Source: Flavivirga eckloniae
Lineage (GTDB): Bacteria > Bacteroidota > Bacteroidia > Flavobacteriales > Flavobacteriaceae
DNA length: 64,000 nt
Assembly (NCBI RefSeq): GCF_002886045.1
Contig: NZ_CP025791.1
Span: forward strand, 2,867,001-2,931,000
Reading direction: 5' to 3'
The notes below the pieces were generated by a model. It was not told the DNA's origin, made no database searches, and saw nothing but the letters and a program-made list of their open reading frames with translations. The first letter of the stretch is position 1, and every line of letters starts with the position of its first letter. The position numbers and the translations under genes are program-made. This document shows, in pieces, positions 9,484 through 18,954 of this stretch.

Positions 9484-12400
9484 ATGATTATAAGAAACGT
9501 AAAACTAGTAGTTAGAATTTTCTGGGCGAAAAAATTGCTTGGAATGTTCCTTTTTGTGTTTTGTTTGTTCTTGCCAAGAATAAGCACCTCCCAAAATCTA
9601 GGATATTTTGAACGTATTACAACAGATAACGGCTTATCTCAAAGTGATATTAACCAAATTCATCAAGATAAAGACGGTTTTATGTGGTTTGCTACACACG
9701 ATGGTTTAAATAAATATGACGGGTATTCATTTAAAGTCTTCAATCTGGAGCTTAATAAACCAGGAAGTATTACTAGTAACTTAATATATGATATTGAAGA
9801 AGATAAAGATGGAAACTTTTGGATAGCTACAACCGGCGGTGGTCTCATGTTCTTTGATAGATCTACAGAAAAGTTTACAACATATAAATATGAAAAAGAC
9901 AACACAAAGAGCTTAAATAGCAATTATCTAGCTACAATTTATAGAGATAGAGAAAATAGACTATGGATAGGGACAACCAATGGCGTAAATATGCTCGATC
10001 TAGAAAAAAGCAAAGATTCGGTCGAATTTCAACGTTTTAAAGCTCAAAGAGAGCCTTATATAGTAGGAGGCCCCAATATTCAAGCCGTGAATACCATCTT
10101 CGAAGATAGTAAAGGACAATTATGGACTGGTGGTTTTCGTGGTCTTTATAAACTTTCAAGAGAACCCAATGGAGACATGTATTTTCGCCATGTTAACAAA
10201 GACCTTAATCTACCTAATAACTCCGTCCGCTTTATTGGAGAAGATAATGATGCAAGATTAATTCTAGCTACAGATGAAGGTCTTTATTACCAAACTCAGG
10301 ATAGAGATTCGCTGGTAATAAAAAAGGTTATTGAAGAGGTTGTTAATTCTTTTATAATAGACAATAATAATAACATGTGGGTTGGTAGCGAAAATGGACT
10401 ATTATATCTAAAAAGAAATCCTAATTTAGAATTCCCAAAGCTATCAAAACGATTTACTTACGACCCCAGAAATCCCAATAGTATTAGTAAAAATAATATC
10501 TCTTCTTTATACAAAGACCGCACAGGAATTATTTGGGTAGGAACAAAAGGGGGCGGTGTAAACAAAACCGATCTGGAAAGAAAGCAATTTAAACATATTA
10601 GAAAGGACCTAAACCAAAATAGTTTAAGTCATGATAATGTAAAAGCTTTTTTTGAAGATAGCCATGGAAACACTTGGGTTGGAACCGAAGGCGGAGGTTT
10701 AAATATGATTAAAAAGAACAGTGACTACAAGGAGATTATAAACTTCAACTCTATTCCAAAAGTATTTACTATAACAGAAATAAAAAGAGGCGCTAAAAAA
10801 TTCCTCTTATTTGGAGGAGAAAATGCCGGATTATTCGAATTAGATATTACCAATCCTAATAAAATAGAAGAAAACGACATTGCATTAATTCCAGGTATTA
10901 ACACTAGTGTATTTTCCCTTTTATTTGATAGCAGTGGTGTTTTATGGATAGGGACCTATAATAGTGGTGTTTATAGGTGGTCTCCAAAACAAAAGGAGGG
11001 AACTTATGTGAAGGATAACTTCTCTTTCGATCAAAATAATCCAAAGAGTATTTCAAACGACATTATACGAGATATTTTTGAAGACAGTAAAGGTAATATT
11101 TGGTTTGGCACTGGAGATGGTTTAAGTTGGCTTTCAAAAAAAGAAGTCGCAAAAAAGCATCCTAAGTTTGAAGTCTACAAAAATATTCCTGGAGACACAA
11201 CCTCGTTAAGTCATAATTATATTTTACCAATTTATGAAAGCAATAAGGGGGATATATGGATAGGAACCTTTGGTGGTGGTCTCAATAAAGTTATTCCTCA
11301 ACCTGGAAACAATTCCCTTAAGTTTAAAAGATATTCGCAAAAAGATGGATTACCTAATAAAATTATAAAGAGTATTTTAGAAGATGAAGTCGGAAATCTA
11401 TGGATATCAACAAATAAAGGGCTCTCTAAATTTGATCCTGAATTAAATACTTTTAAAAATCACAATGTTAATGACGGTCTTCAAAATAATGAATTTCAAG
11501 AATTAGCCTCTTTAAAAAGAAAAAATGGAGAAATGCTTTTTGGTGGCATTAATGGTTTCAATGTTTTTTTTCCGAAAAACCTAATTGAAAACACATTTGA
11601 ACCAGAGACCATGATAACTGATTTTCTAATCTCCAATGAATCTGTATCTGTTCGAGAAAAAATTAATAATCGTGTTATATTAAAAAAAACCATAAGCAAA
11701 ACACAAGAGATTAATCTAAAATACTTTGAAAACAATATCTCTTTCGAATTTGCGGCTTTACACTATGCTGCTTCCCAAAAAAATCAATTTGCTTATAAAT
11801 TAGAAGGCTTTGATGAAGATTGGGAACAAACCCCTTCTAATAAACGATTTGCATCCTATACAAATTTGGAACCCGGATCTTATACCTTTTATGTAAAAGC
11901 AACAAATAATGATGGCTTATGGGACAATACACCTTCTCAAGTAAAAATATATATTAGCCCGCCCTTCTGGCTCTCTAATATAGCATATTTTGTCTATTCC
12001 TTAATTCTTATTGGTCTGTTGATCGCCTTTAGAAAATACACAATAATAAATACTACCAAGAAACACCAATTGGAATTAGAGCATTTTGAAAAAGAAAAAA
12101 ATGAAGAATTACAACAACTTAAAATAGAATTCTTCACCAACATATCGCATGAAATCCGTACACCTTTAACACTAATAAAAGGACCTTTAGAATATCTACA
12201 ACAATCGTATGATAGATTAGATAAAAAAAACGTTTTGCAACAATTTAACTTAATGCAAAAAAATACAGATTCATTATTGCGCTTAGTTAATCAATTGCTC
12301 GGTTTTAGAAAAATGGATAAAGGTAAAATGATGCTAACGCTATACAAGAGCAATATCGTTGAATTTATAAACGAACTTATTGAGCCTTTTCAATTTCATT

Positions 12401-13767
12401 GTAAAAAACGTCATATAACTGTTGAAATATTGAATTCTGATGACGACATAACAACCTGGTTCGATCCAAATGCCGTTGAAAAAATATTAAATAATTTATT
12501 ATCTAATGCCATAAAATTTACGCCAGACAATGGGATCATTATCATTGAAATTTCTAAAGTAAAAGAAAACCAAATCAATGATTCTGTATTAAAGGATTAT
12601 TTAGTTATTAAAGTAAAAGATTCAGGTCCTGGTATTAAGCCAGATAAAATCAAACATATTTTTGATCGTTTTTATGTGGATAAAAGACCAACCAAAAAGC
12701 AAGGTTCCGAAGGTGCAGGTATTGGGCTTTCCTATGCTAAAAAATTAGCAGAATTACACCAAGGATTCTTAGATGTTGAAAGTAAGCACAACGAAGGAAG
12801 TACTTTTACATTTAAGCTTCCATTAAACAAAGAGGATTATTTATACATTCCCAATATAAGTTTTGAATCTGAGGATAAAACACTCGGGTTTATGATGCCT
12901 AAGAATACTAGCAGCTATAAAAGAGATGTAAACGACGAAATTATTGATAAAATATTCTCAAAAAGAAGGTCGAAATTACCAATACTTTTAGTTGTAGATG
13001 ACCATAGCGAAATAAGGGATTTTATTTCCCAAACCTTAAGCGAACAATACAATATATATCATGCCGAAAATGGGAAAGAAGGTTTAGAAGCTGCAAAATA
13101 TTTGCAACCTAACATTATACTTACAGATATTTTTATGCCTGTAATGGATGGGTTTGAGTTCTGTAAACAACTTAAAACGAAACAAGAAACCAGTCATATT
13201 CCAGTTGTAATGATTACTGCAAAAGCATCAGAAGAAAATGAGGTAGAAGGCTTTACAAACGGTGCAGACGACTATATTAGAAAACCTTTTAATATCGATT
13301 TATTAAAACTTAAACTCTCTAATATTCTAGAACACCGTGAACAATTAAGAAAACAATTTAACAGAAAAATAATATCGCAACCTAAAGATGTAGCAGTAAC
13401 ATCTGCAGACGAAAAGTTTTTACAACAAGCTATTGAGATTATAGAAAAACACATGATGAATACAGAGTTTAATGTTAAAGTTCTGGTTAAAGAAATGAAT
13501 TTTAGCCGTTCAAACATTTTTATGAAGTTTAAAGAACTAACAGGTTTGTCTTCTGGAGAATTCATTAGAAACATTCGTTTAAAACGCGCTCTACAGCTTT
13601 TAGAAACAAGTGATTTATCTGTAAAAGAGATTATGTATATGACCGGTTTTAACACAGCATCTTACTTCTCAAAATGCTTTAAAAAACAATTCGGGGTTTT
13701 GCCTAGTCAGTACATTAAAAAAATGAAAACTGAAGAGAAAATGGGCGAAACTCAATTTGATAAATAA
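9484..13767 (+). CDS. Hybrid two-component system sensor kinase/AraC regulator
   Basis: The product is 1427 residues. An N-terminal signal/anchor is followed by a periplasmic two-component-propeller region (WFATHDGLNKYDGY, WIGTTNGVN, WVGTKGGGVNK and others; about 45-740). A Y_Y_Y domain (about 760-825) and one transmembrane helix (about 829-850) follow. The cytoplasmic part has HisKA with SHEIRT (His889), an HATPase domain (NNLLSNAIKFTP, GAGIGLS), a receiver with phospho-acceptor Asp1215 in LTDIFMP and Lys in RKPF, and a C-terminal AraC-type HTH (about 1320-1415). All catalytic residues are present. Such one-protein systems sense a ligand outside and switch on the adjacent SusC/D locus. The probable target is the susC promoter region, with positive control inferred. 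The gene begins 8 bases after the FG-GAP gene. Confidence 0.95.
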   Translation: MIIRNVKLVVRIFWAKKLLGMFLFVFCLFLPRISTSQNLGYFERITTDNGLSQSDINQIHQDKDGFMWFATHDGLNKYDGYSFKVFNLELNKPGSITSNLIYDIEEDKDGNFWIATTGGGLMFFDRSTEKFTTYKYEKDNTKSLNSNYLATIYRDRENRLWIGTTNGVNMLDLEKSKDSVEFQRFKAQREPYIVGGPNIQAVNTIFEDSKGQLWTGGFRGLYKLSREPNGDMYFRHVNKDLNLPNNSVRFIGEDNDARLILATDEGLYYQTQDRDSLVIKKVIEEVVNSFIIDNNNNMWVGSENGLLYLKRNPNLEFPKLSKRFTYDPRNPNSISKNNISSLYKDRTGIIWVGTKGGGVNKTDLERKQFKHIRKDLNQNSLSHDNVKAFFEDSHGNTWVGTEGGGLNMIKKNSDYKEIINFNSIPKVFTITEIKRGAKKFLLFGGENAGLFELDITNPNKIEENDIALIPGINTSVFSLLFDSSGVLWIGTYNSGVYRWSPKQKEGTYVKDNFSFDQNNPKSISNDIIRDIFEDSKGNIWFGTGDGLSWLSKKEVAKKHPKFEVYKNIPGDTTSLSHNYILPIYESNKGDIWIGTFGGGLNKVIPQPGNNSLKFKRYSQKDGLPNKIIKSILEDEVGNLWISTNKGLSKFDPELNTFKNHNVNDGLQNNEFQELASLKRKNGEMLFGGINGFNVFFPKNLIENTFEPETMITDFLISNESVSVREKINNRVILKKTISKTQEINLKYFENNISFEFAALHYAASQKNQFAYKLEGFDEDWEQTPSNKRFASYTNLEPGSYTFYVKATNNDGLWDNTPSQVKIYISPPFWLSNIAYFVYSLILIGLLIAFRKYTIINTTKKHQLELEHFEKEKNEELQQLKIEFFTNISHEIRTPLTLIKGPLEYLQQSYDRLDKKNVLQQFNLMQKNTDSLLRLVNQLLGFRKMDKGKMMLTLYKSNIVEFINELIEPFQFHCKKRHITVEILNSDDDITTWFDPNAVEKILNNLLSNAIKFTPDNGIIIIEISKVKENQINDSVLKDYLVIKVKDSGPGIKPDKIKHIFDRFYVDKRPTKKQGSEGAGIGLSYAKKLAELHQGFLDVESKHNEGSTFTFKLPLNKEDYLYIPNISFESEDKTLGFMMPKNTSSYKRDVNDEIIDKIFSKRRSKLPILLVVDDHSEIRDFISQTLSEQYNIYHAENGKEGLEAAKYLQPNIILTDIFMPVMDGFEFCKQLKTKQETSHIPVVMITAKASEENEVEGFTNGADDYIRKPFNIDLLKLKLSNILEHREQLRKQFNRKIISQPKDVAVTSADEKFLQQAIEIIEKHMMNTEFNVKVLVKEMNFSRSNIFMKFKELTGLSSGEFIRNIRLKRALQLLETSDLSVKEIMYMTGFNTASYFSKCFKKQFGVLPSQYIKKMKTEEKMGETQFDK

Positions 13768-13836
13768 CGAAAGTCAGACGCAATTACGCATTGTAAATCA
13801 ATTATCTACATGCACATGCATTTCAAACAGTATTTT

Positions 13837-13928
13837 GTCATTCAGAGCGTAGCGAAGAATCTGGACAAATGTAAAATTGCATCAGTTTCTGCGTTAAAAT
13901 AGAGATTCTTCGCTACGCTCTGAATGAC
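13837..13928. repeat. REP-like perfect inverted repeat between convergent genes
   Basis: Two 26-base arms (13837-13862 and 13903-13928) are exact reverse complements around a 40-base loop. The arms begin GTCATTCAGAGCG and contain TAGCGAAGAATCT. The element fills the 205-base gap between the regulator gene and the leftward glycosyltransferase gene, so a transcript from either side would form a very stable hairpin. It may act as a bidirectional terminator. The remainder of the gap shows nothing recognisable. Related but degenerate elements lie at 15008 and 18955. Confidence 0.8.
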
Positions 13929-13972
13929 AAACACTTAACACTGATTTTTTCTCTGAAAAAATCACATCAACT

Positions 13973-14992
13973 TTATATAATGTCTCTAATTTTTTCAATG
14001 ATTTCTTTCGGAGAAATACTTCCTAATGCCTCTTTATAATCTTCCGGGTACTTATTACCATAAATAGATGTGGGGATTTCCGGATACTGGTCTCTATTTG
14101 ATAGTAAAGCATAATCACTTGGCTGATTAAATGGTGCAAATCCAGAAAAAGGATGGGTAACACCCCAAATAGTAACAACCTTCACCCCTAACATAGCAGC
14201 TATATGCGCATTACCAGAATCCATCGAAACCATGATTTCTAGGTTAGAAATCACATCTAATTCTTCATCAAGTGATAATTTACCTGCAAGACTCTTTACG
14301 CCCTCTAAACCTTCTTCAAAATCGTTTAAAATGGCTACCTCTTTTGTACCGCCCCCAAATAAAACAACCTTATATTCTTTTGAAAGCATTGAAATAACTT
14401 CTTTCATTAAATCTAAAGGATACATTTTACCTTCATGAGCAGCAAAAGGAGCAATACCGATTATTTTTTTAGAATCAGTACCTACAAGCGTTTGAAGCTT
14501 TTTATTTAAAGTTGATTTATTTGGAAAAGTTGGATTAGATAAATCCAACCTAAAGCCTAAAGCTTCCAACACATCAACATACCGCTGGTGCGTGGTTTTT
14601 AATTGCTCAAAGTTTTCCCCAGAGATTAAAGCTTTCTTTTCGGCCCTCCCTTTATCTATTTGAATAAATCGTTTTCCAGTGAAAAAAACCTTCAGAATAT
14701 TACTTCGTAACACATTATGCATATCTGCAACAGCATCAATTTCTAGTCGTTTTAACGCTTTATAAAGCTTATAAAGCCCAAGAACACCTTTATGTTTCCC
14801 TTTAACCTCTGCCGGAAAAACAGTAATGTTTTTTAAGTCTCGAAAAAAAGGTGCAAAAAAGGCACGAGTAAGCACAGTAACCTTTACCTCAGGGTGTTTC
14901 TGACTGAATGCCCTAAGTACAGGAACGGTCATTGCTACATCTCCCATAGCGGAAAGACGTATTACTAAAATATGTTTTAATTGTTTTGGCAT
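13973..14992 (-). CDS. Glycosyltransferase family 9 (heptosyltransferase-like)
   Basis: The product is 339 residues with the GT9 GT-B fold. The N-terminal signature is HILVIRLSAMGDVAMTVPV, and the C-terminal domain has IGIAPFAAHEGKMYP, VLFGGG and VSMDSGNAHIAAMLG ending in TIWGVTHP. GT9 enzymes add heptose or related sugars to the lipopolysaccharide core at the inner membrane. The ATG at 14992 is preferred; an in-frame TTG four codons upstream at 15004 would lie next to a small repeat hairpin. The DUF4254 gene just upstream on the same strand is a common neighbour in Flavobacteriia, so both probably serve LPS core synthesis. The acceptor is not known. Confidence 0.85.
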   Translation of the reverse strand: MPKQLKHILVIRLSAMGDVAMTVPVLRAFSQKHPEVKVTVLTRAFFAPFFRDLKNITVFPAEVKGKHKGVLGLYKLYKALKRLEIDAVADMHNVLRSNILKVFFTGKRFIQIDKGRAEKKALISGENFEQLKTTHQRYVDVLEALGFRLDLSNPTFPNKSTLNKKLQTLVGTDSKKIIGIAPFAAHEGKMYPLDLMKEVISMLSKEYKVVLFGGGTKEVAILNDFEEGLEGVKSLAGKLSLDEELDVISNLEIMVSMDSGNAHIAAMLGVKVVTIWGVTHPFSGFAPFNQPSDYALLSNRDQYPEIPTSIYGNKYPEDYKEALGSISPKEIIEKIRDII

Positions 14993-15007
14993 CTCACTCA
15001 ACAAAAG

Positions 15008-15042
15008 TGATGAGATCCTGAAAAAAGCTCAGGATGACAAAG
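15008..15042. repeat. Short REP-like hairpin between the DUF4254 and GT9 genes
   Basis: ATCCTGA (15015-15021) pairs with TCAGGAT (15029-15035) in a context reading, on the minus strand, TTGTCATCCTGAGC followed by TTTCAGGATCTCATCAC. This resembles the short dispersed repeats found between genes in many Bacteroidota. It lies in the 52-base gap between two co-directional genes and could reduce read-through. Confidence 0.45.
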
Positions 15043-15044
15043 TC

Positions 15045-15650
15045 TTATTTTTGCCCTCTTAATACTGGGTTTAGCTCATCATCATTGTACATTTTCATTT
15101 GCTTGTAAACTTTCATGTACTTATCACCCTTTTCAATATCACTAAGTAATGTATCAATAGCCGTAGACAAGTCTACACGTTGCTCTAACAAAACATCCAA
15201 TTTTTTCTGGCAAGCTGCTCTATGGCCATCAGAAGCATCTGTTCTAGTCGCTTCTTCATTCATGTGGTAAATCTTCAATGCTAAAATAGATAACCTATCT
15301 ACTCCCCAAGCTGGGCTTTCTGTGTTAATTGTAGCGTCTGCTTTAGCCTCAACACCGTTATACTTTTCAAGAAAATAGCTATCAATGTATTCAACCATAT
15401 CTGTTCTGTCCTGATTAGAAGCATCTATTTGACGCTTCAATGTTAAAGCAGCTACAGGATCAATTTGAGGATCTCTAATAATATCTTCATAATGCCACTG
15501 TACAGTATCAATCCAGCATTTCCTGTACAACAAATGCTCTAATAAATTGCTCTTATCATAAGCATTTTCAAAAGGTTGATCTACTGTATTTATTTCATGA
15601 TATTTTTCAATAACATCTTGAAATATTTTGTTAGCTTTTTCTGTAAACAT
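15045..15650 (-). CDS. DUF4254 domain-containing protein
   Basis: The product is 201 residues, mostly helical and soluble, with no signal peptide. It matches my memory of the DUF4254 family by length and by the conserved acidic and aromatic patches WHYEDIIRDP, AWGVDRLSILALKIYHM and QRVDLSTAIDTLLSDI. The biochemical function is not established. The family usually sits beside a GT9 glycosyltransferase gene, as here, which points to LPS core assembly. The gene is divergent from upp and has a good -7 element in its own upstream region. Confidence 0.75.
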   Translation of the reverse strand: MFTEKANKIFQDVIEKYHEINTVDQPFENAYDKSNLLEHLLYRKCWIDTVQWHYEDIIRDPQIDPVAALTLKRQIDASNQDRTDMVEYIDSYFLEKYNGVEAKADATINTESPAWGVDRLSILALKIYHMNEEATRTDASDGHRAACQKKLDVLLEQRVDLSTAIDTLLSDIEKGDKYMKVYKQMKMYNDDELNPVLRGQK

Positions 15651-15670
15651 GTTGTCTTAATTTTAAAGTG

Positions 15671-15678
15671 CAAATATA
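15671..15678 (-). promoter_or_regulatory. Candidate -7 element for the DUF4254-GT9 transcript
   Basis: On the minus strand this reads TATATTTG, a full match to TAnnTTTG, 20 bases before the DUF4254 ATG. The same 73-base divergent gap holds TAACTTTA on the plus strand (15692-15699), one base off consensus, which may serve upp. Confidence 0.5.
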
Positions 15679-15723
15679 CTTTATATTTAGTTAACTTTAC
15701 TACTCAAAAAGACATATAGCCGC

Positions 15724-16383
15724 ATGCATATTCACAATATATCTAAAGAGAATTCCATACTAAACACGTTCATCTCAGAAATTAGAAATGTTACTATTCA
15801 AAAAGATAGTATGCGCTTTCGAAGAAATATTGAACGTATAGGTGAAATCTTGGGTTATGAAATGAGTAAGTCCCTAAATTATGTTGCTTCAACCACAGAA
15901 ACTCCTTTAGGTAATTGTAAGATTGATTTATTAAACAATGATATTGTATTGTGCTCCGTTTTAAGAGCTGGTGTCCCTTTGCACAACGGACTTTTAAACT
16001 ACTTCGACACAGCTGAGAATGCCTTTATTTCGGCTTACAGACATCATAAACACCACCCTGAAAGTTTTGAAATTATTGTTGAATATTTAGCCTGTCCTAA
16101 TTTGGAAAACAAAACACTTATTCTGGCGGATCCAATGCTTGCTACCGGACAATCGATGGTAGCAACTTTTGAAGCTTTAAAACCGTTTGGAACTCCAAAA
16201 GAAGTTCATTTAATAAGTGTTATAGGAGCTCAAGAAGGTGTTGACTTTGTTAAAAACAATTTTGATAGTAGCACACATCTATGGATAGCTGCCATTGACG
16301 ACAAACTAAACGATAAAGGCTATATTATTCCCGGGCTTGGTGATGCAGGCGATTTAGCCTTTGGTGAAAAGTTACAACAATAA
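15724..16383 (+). CDS. upp: Uracil phosphoribosyltransferase
   Basis: The product is 219 residues. It converts uracil and PRPP to UMP in pyrimidine salvage in the cytosol. The PRPP-binding loop is visible as LILADPMLATGQSM (about 135-150), and the C-terminal uracil-binding stretch as YIIPGLGDAGDLAFG. The length is typical. The last 12 bases overlap the 3' end of the convergent DUF6427 gene. Upstream lies a near-consensus -7 element. Confidence 0.93.
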   Translation: MHIHNISKENSILNTFISEIRNVTIQKDSMRFRRNIERIGEILGYEMSKSLNYVASTTETPLGNCKIDLLNNDIVLCSVLRAGVPLHNGLLNYFDTAENAFISAYRHHKHHPESFEIIVEYLACPNLENKTLILADPMLATGQSMVATFEALKPFGTPKEVHLISVIGAQEGVDFVKNNFDSSTHLWIAAIDDKLNDKGYIIPGLGDAGDLAFGEKLQQ

Positions 16384-17295
16384 GGTTATAAATGGCACTA
16401 TAAGAAGCAAGAAGATAAATACCTCTTTAAACCATTTTTCCTGAATAATCTCAATATAGTTTGTTATGATTATTGCTGCGGGTGCGAACATAAATAAAAA
16501 TTCGCTTCCGTTTTTTTGGGGTGCATGAAGCACTATTAAAAAAGCTATTATAGCTGCCACAATAACAATTTTAAAAGATGCTCTAAAATCTTTCTTTTTC
16601 TTTTTAATATTTCTTAAATAAAATATAGATGACCATATGCCAAAAGACATTAACAATGTAATAGCAACCATATACTTTATAGAATTATAGTTACTAAAAT
16701 CATAACTAATCCCTGGTAAGATATCGAGTATTTCAAAAAAACCATCATATAGAACTATAGAGATACTTATGGCAATTACAAAAACAGTAATAACACCTAA
16801 AAAAGGCACAATCCAATGTCTTAACTTATTATCTGAATATAGTACTAGGGTGATTAGTATTAAGGCAAAAAACAGAATAGTCCAAAAATAAAATAACGAT
16901 GCAATCGCTATCCAAAAAGCAGCATCGAATAATTTCTTTTTTACATTTTTTTGAGATCGAATACTCATAATGCGCCTCAACGCTAGCAAAATGAAAAAAT
17001 TAGAAAGGATGATATCTGTACTACTAGTGGTAGGAGCAATCAATAACAAAAACAGACTGAATAGTAAAATTTCATAACTATTGTTCAATGTTAAGCTATT
17101 CTTGCTAGCAATAAAGTTTAAAAGCAGAATAGACATATAACAAACAAAAAGTAAGGCTATTTGCCATAATATGAACACCATTGTTATTGGTTCACCTGTT
17201 AAATTTACTCTGGCAACTATAAAAGCCAAAAGCGCTATTAAAAAAACAATGATGAAATTTATTGATTTAGATTTACTAAAAATGCTTGTAATCAT
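16372..17295 (-). CDS. DUF6427-family polytopic membrane protein
   Basis: The product is 307 residues with about nine to ten hydrophobic helices, for example FIIVFLIALLAFIVARV, ILLFSLFLLLIAP, IVPFLGVITVFVIAISI and VFIFLLLIVPFITLLL. It resembles the flavobacterial DUF6427 family, which commonly neighbours upp and purD. The function is unknown. A short basic loop, IRSQKNVKKK, precedes the middle helices. It is convergent with upp with overlapping 3' ends, and divergent from the small DUF6341 gene. Confidence 0.7.
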   Translation of the reverse strand: MITSIFSKSKSINFIIVFLIALLAFIVARVNLTGEPITMVFILWQIALLFVCYMSILLLNFIASKNSLTLNNSYEILLFSLFLLLIAPTTSSTDIILSNFFILLALRRIMSIRSQKNVKKKLFDAAFWIAIASLFYFWTILFFALILITLVLYSDNKLRHWIVPFLGVITVFVIAISISIVLYDGFFEILDILPGISYDFSNYNSIKYMVAITLLMSFGIWSSIFYLRNIKKKKKDFRASFKIVIVAAIIAFLIVLHAPQKNGSEFLFMFAPAAIIITNYIEIIQEKWFKEVFIFLLLIVPFITLLL

Positions 17296-17367
17296 TAACT
17301 CTTTTTGTATTTTTGCTACGTAAATATACTAACTATAAAATGGTTAGAAAACAATAAATATAACTAC

Positions 17368-17595
17368 ATGAAAGATTTCTTTTACGCTATAGAGGATTTA
17401 TTTGTTAATGTTCTTTTTGCACCATATGATGCCTTAAGAGCTCTTGAACTAGATAACTGGTTCTTAGCGAATATAGTTTCTTGGATTTTTCTTATTATAG
17501 GTTTTGTTGCCACAGCCTATTGGATGAAGCAACTTAAAATATTTAACGACAACAACGAAGAAGACAAAAGCGTTTCTTCTCACTCGTTTTTGTAA
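17368..17595 (+). CDS. DUF6341-like small membrane protein
   Basis: The product is 75 residues. It has an amphipathic N-terminus (MKDFFYAIEDLFVNVLFAPYDALRALE), one strong transmembrane helix (ANIVSWIFLIIGFVATAYW) and a polar acidic tail. The start at 17368 is preferred over the in-frame ATG at 17305 because the extra 21 residues are not hydrophobic in pattern and lie in the likely promoter region. It matches a conserved small protein found beside purD in Flavobacteriaceae. The function is unknown. Confidence 0.7.
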   Translation: MKDFFYAIEDLFVNVLFAPYDALRALELDNWFLANIVSWIFLIIGFVATAYWMKQLKIFNDNNEEDKSVSSHSFL

Positions 17596-17614
17596 AACTA
17601 CTTTTATTATAAAT

Positions 17615-18889
17615 TTAGTTTAAATCAAAACCTATATCCTTACGATAATTCATCTTATCAAAATGTAGTTTTTCTATATTTTGGTAAGATTTTTTTATGG
17701 CCTCTTGGTATGTGTCTCCATATGATGTAATAGCCATAACACGTCCACCAGAGGTGACTACTTTACCATTATTCAAAATAGCTCCAGCATGAAAAGGTAT
17801 AGAATCTTGAATGTTTTCTATTCCTGTAATTTCTTTTCCTTTTTCGTAAGCCTCTGGGTAGCCTCCAGATACCAACATAATAGTAGTAGCTGCACGTTCA
17901 TCTATTTTAATATCAATGCTATCTAATGTACCATTGGCCATAGCTTCCAGTATCTCTACCAAATCATTTTTCAGTCTTGGAAATACCACTTCAGTTTCTG
18001 GATCTCCCATACGTACGTTGTATTCAATAACTTTTGGGTCGTCTCCAACTTTAATAAGTCCAATAAATACAAATCCCACATAAGGTAAATTATCTTTTTT
18101 AAAGCCTTCAATAGTTGGCTTTACAATACGTTCTTCAATTTTACTAAGGAATTCATCCGTTGCAAAAGGCACTGGAGAAATCGCTCCCATACCACCTGTA
18201 TTTAACCCTGTATCCCCTTCGCCAATACGTTTATAATCTTTTGCCGTTGGCAAGATTTTATAGTTTGTGCCATCTGTTAATACAAAACAGCTTAATTCAA
18301 TACCATCTAAAAACTCTTCAATAACTACTTTTGTACTTGCCTGTCCAAATTTGGCATCAACCAACATACTCTTTAATTCGGATTTAGCTTCCTCAAGGTC
18401 ATTAAGAATAACAACACCTTTCCCAGCTGCCAATCCATCTGCTTTTAAAACATACGGGGCTTTTAAAGTTTCTAAAAAGGCATATCCCTTTTCAACTGTT
18501 TCTTTTGTAAAACTTTCGTATGCTGCAGTCGGAATATTATGCCTGTACAAAAACTCCTTGGCAAACTCTTTACTTCCTTCTAATTCTGCAGCTACTTTTT
18601 GAGGTCCAATAACAGACACGTGTTTAATAGCCTCGTCGTTTAAAAAATAGTCATGAACACCATTAACCAACGGGTCTTCTGGTCCTACAACAACCATATC
18701 AACACCTTCCTTTAAAACAAGCTCCTTAATAGCTTCAAAGTCATTCACTCCAATATTTACGTTAGTTGCAATTTCAGCTGTTCCAGAATTTCCCGGAGCA
18801 ACAAATAATTGGCTGCATTTATCACTTTGAGCAATTTTCCAAGCGAATGTATGTTCTCTTCCTCCAGAACCAAGAATTAAGATGTTCAT
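17615..18889 (-). CDS. purD: Phosphoribosylamine--glycine ligase (GAR synthetase)
   Basis: The product is 424 residues. It catalyses the second step of de novo purine synthesis, joining glycine to 5-phosphoribosylamine with ATP. The N-terminal domain starts NILILGSGGREHTFAWKIA. The ATP-grasp part has LKADGLAAGKGVVI, a substrate and metal site (EYNVRMGDPETEV), and the C-terminal domain has AGAILNNGKVVTSGGRVMAI. The length is standard. It is monocistronic here, convergent with the DUF6341 gene, and followed on its 5' side by a 328-base spacer. Confidence 0.95.
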   Translation of the reverse strand: MNILILGSGGREHTFAWKIAQSDKCSQLFVAPGNSGTAEIATNVNIGVNDFEAIKELVLKEGVDMVVVGPEDPLVNGVHDYFLNDEAIKHVSVIGPQKVAAELEGSKEFAKEFLYRHNIPTAAYESFTKETVEKGYAFLETLKAPYVLKADGLAAGKGVVILNDLEEAKSELKSMLVDAKFGQASTKVVIEEFLDGIELSCFVLTDGTNYKILPTAKDYKRIGEGDTGLNTGGMGAISPVPFATDEFLSKIEERIVKPTIEGFKKDNLPYVGFVFIGLIKVGDDPKVIEYNVRMGDPETEVVFPRLKNDLVEILEAMANGTLDSIDIKIDERAATTIMLVSGGYPEAYEKGKEITGIENIQDSIPFHAGAILNNGKVVTSGGRVMAITSYGDTYQEAIKKSYQNIEKLHFDKMNYRKDIGFDLN

Positions 18890-18954
18890 TGTATTTGTTT
18901 TTTTAAAATCCCATTAACGTGAGAATGATCATTTTTTATTGAAGGCTTTTAAAG

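Noticed and set aside
13272-13655. A 127-codon minus-strand open frame inside the hybrid regulator gene
   Set aside because: It lies wholly within the receiver/HTH coding region, has no recognisable domain, and is a by-product of codon use on the opposite strand.
16372-16383. The 12-base convergent overlap of upp and the DUF6427 gene as a regulatory antisense device
   Set aside because: Short tail-to-tail overlaps are common in compact genomes and nothing further supports regulation.
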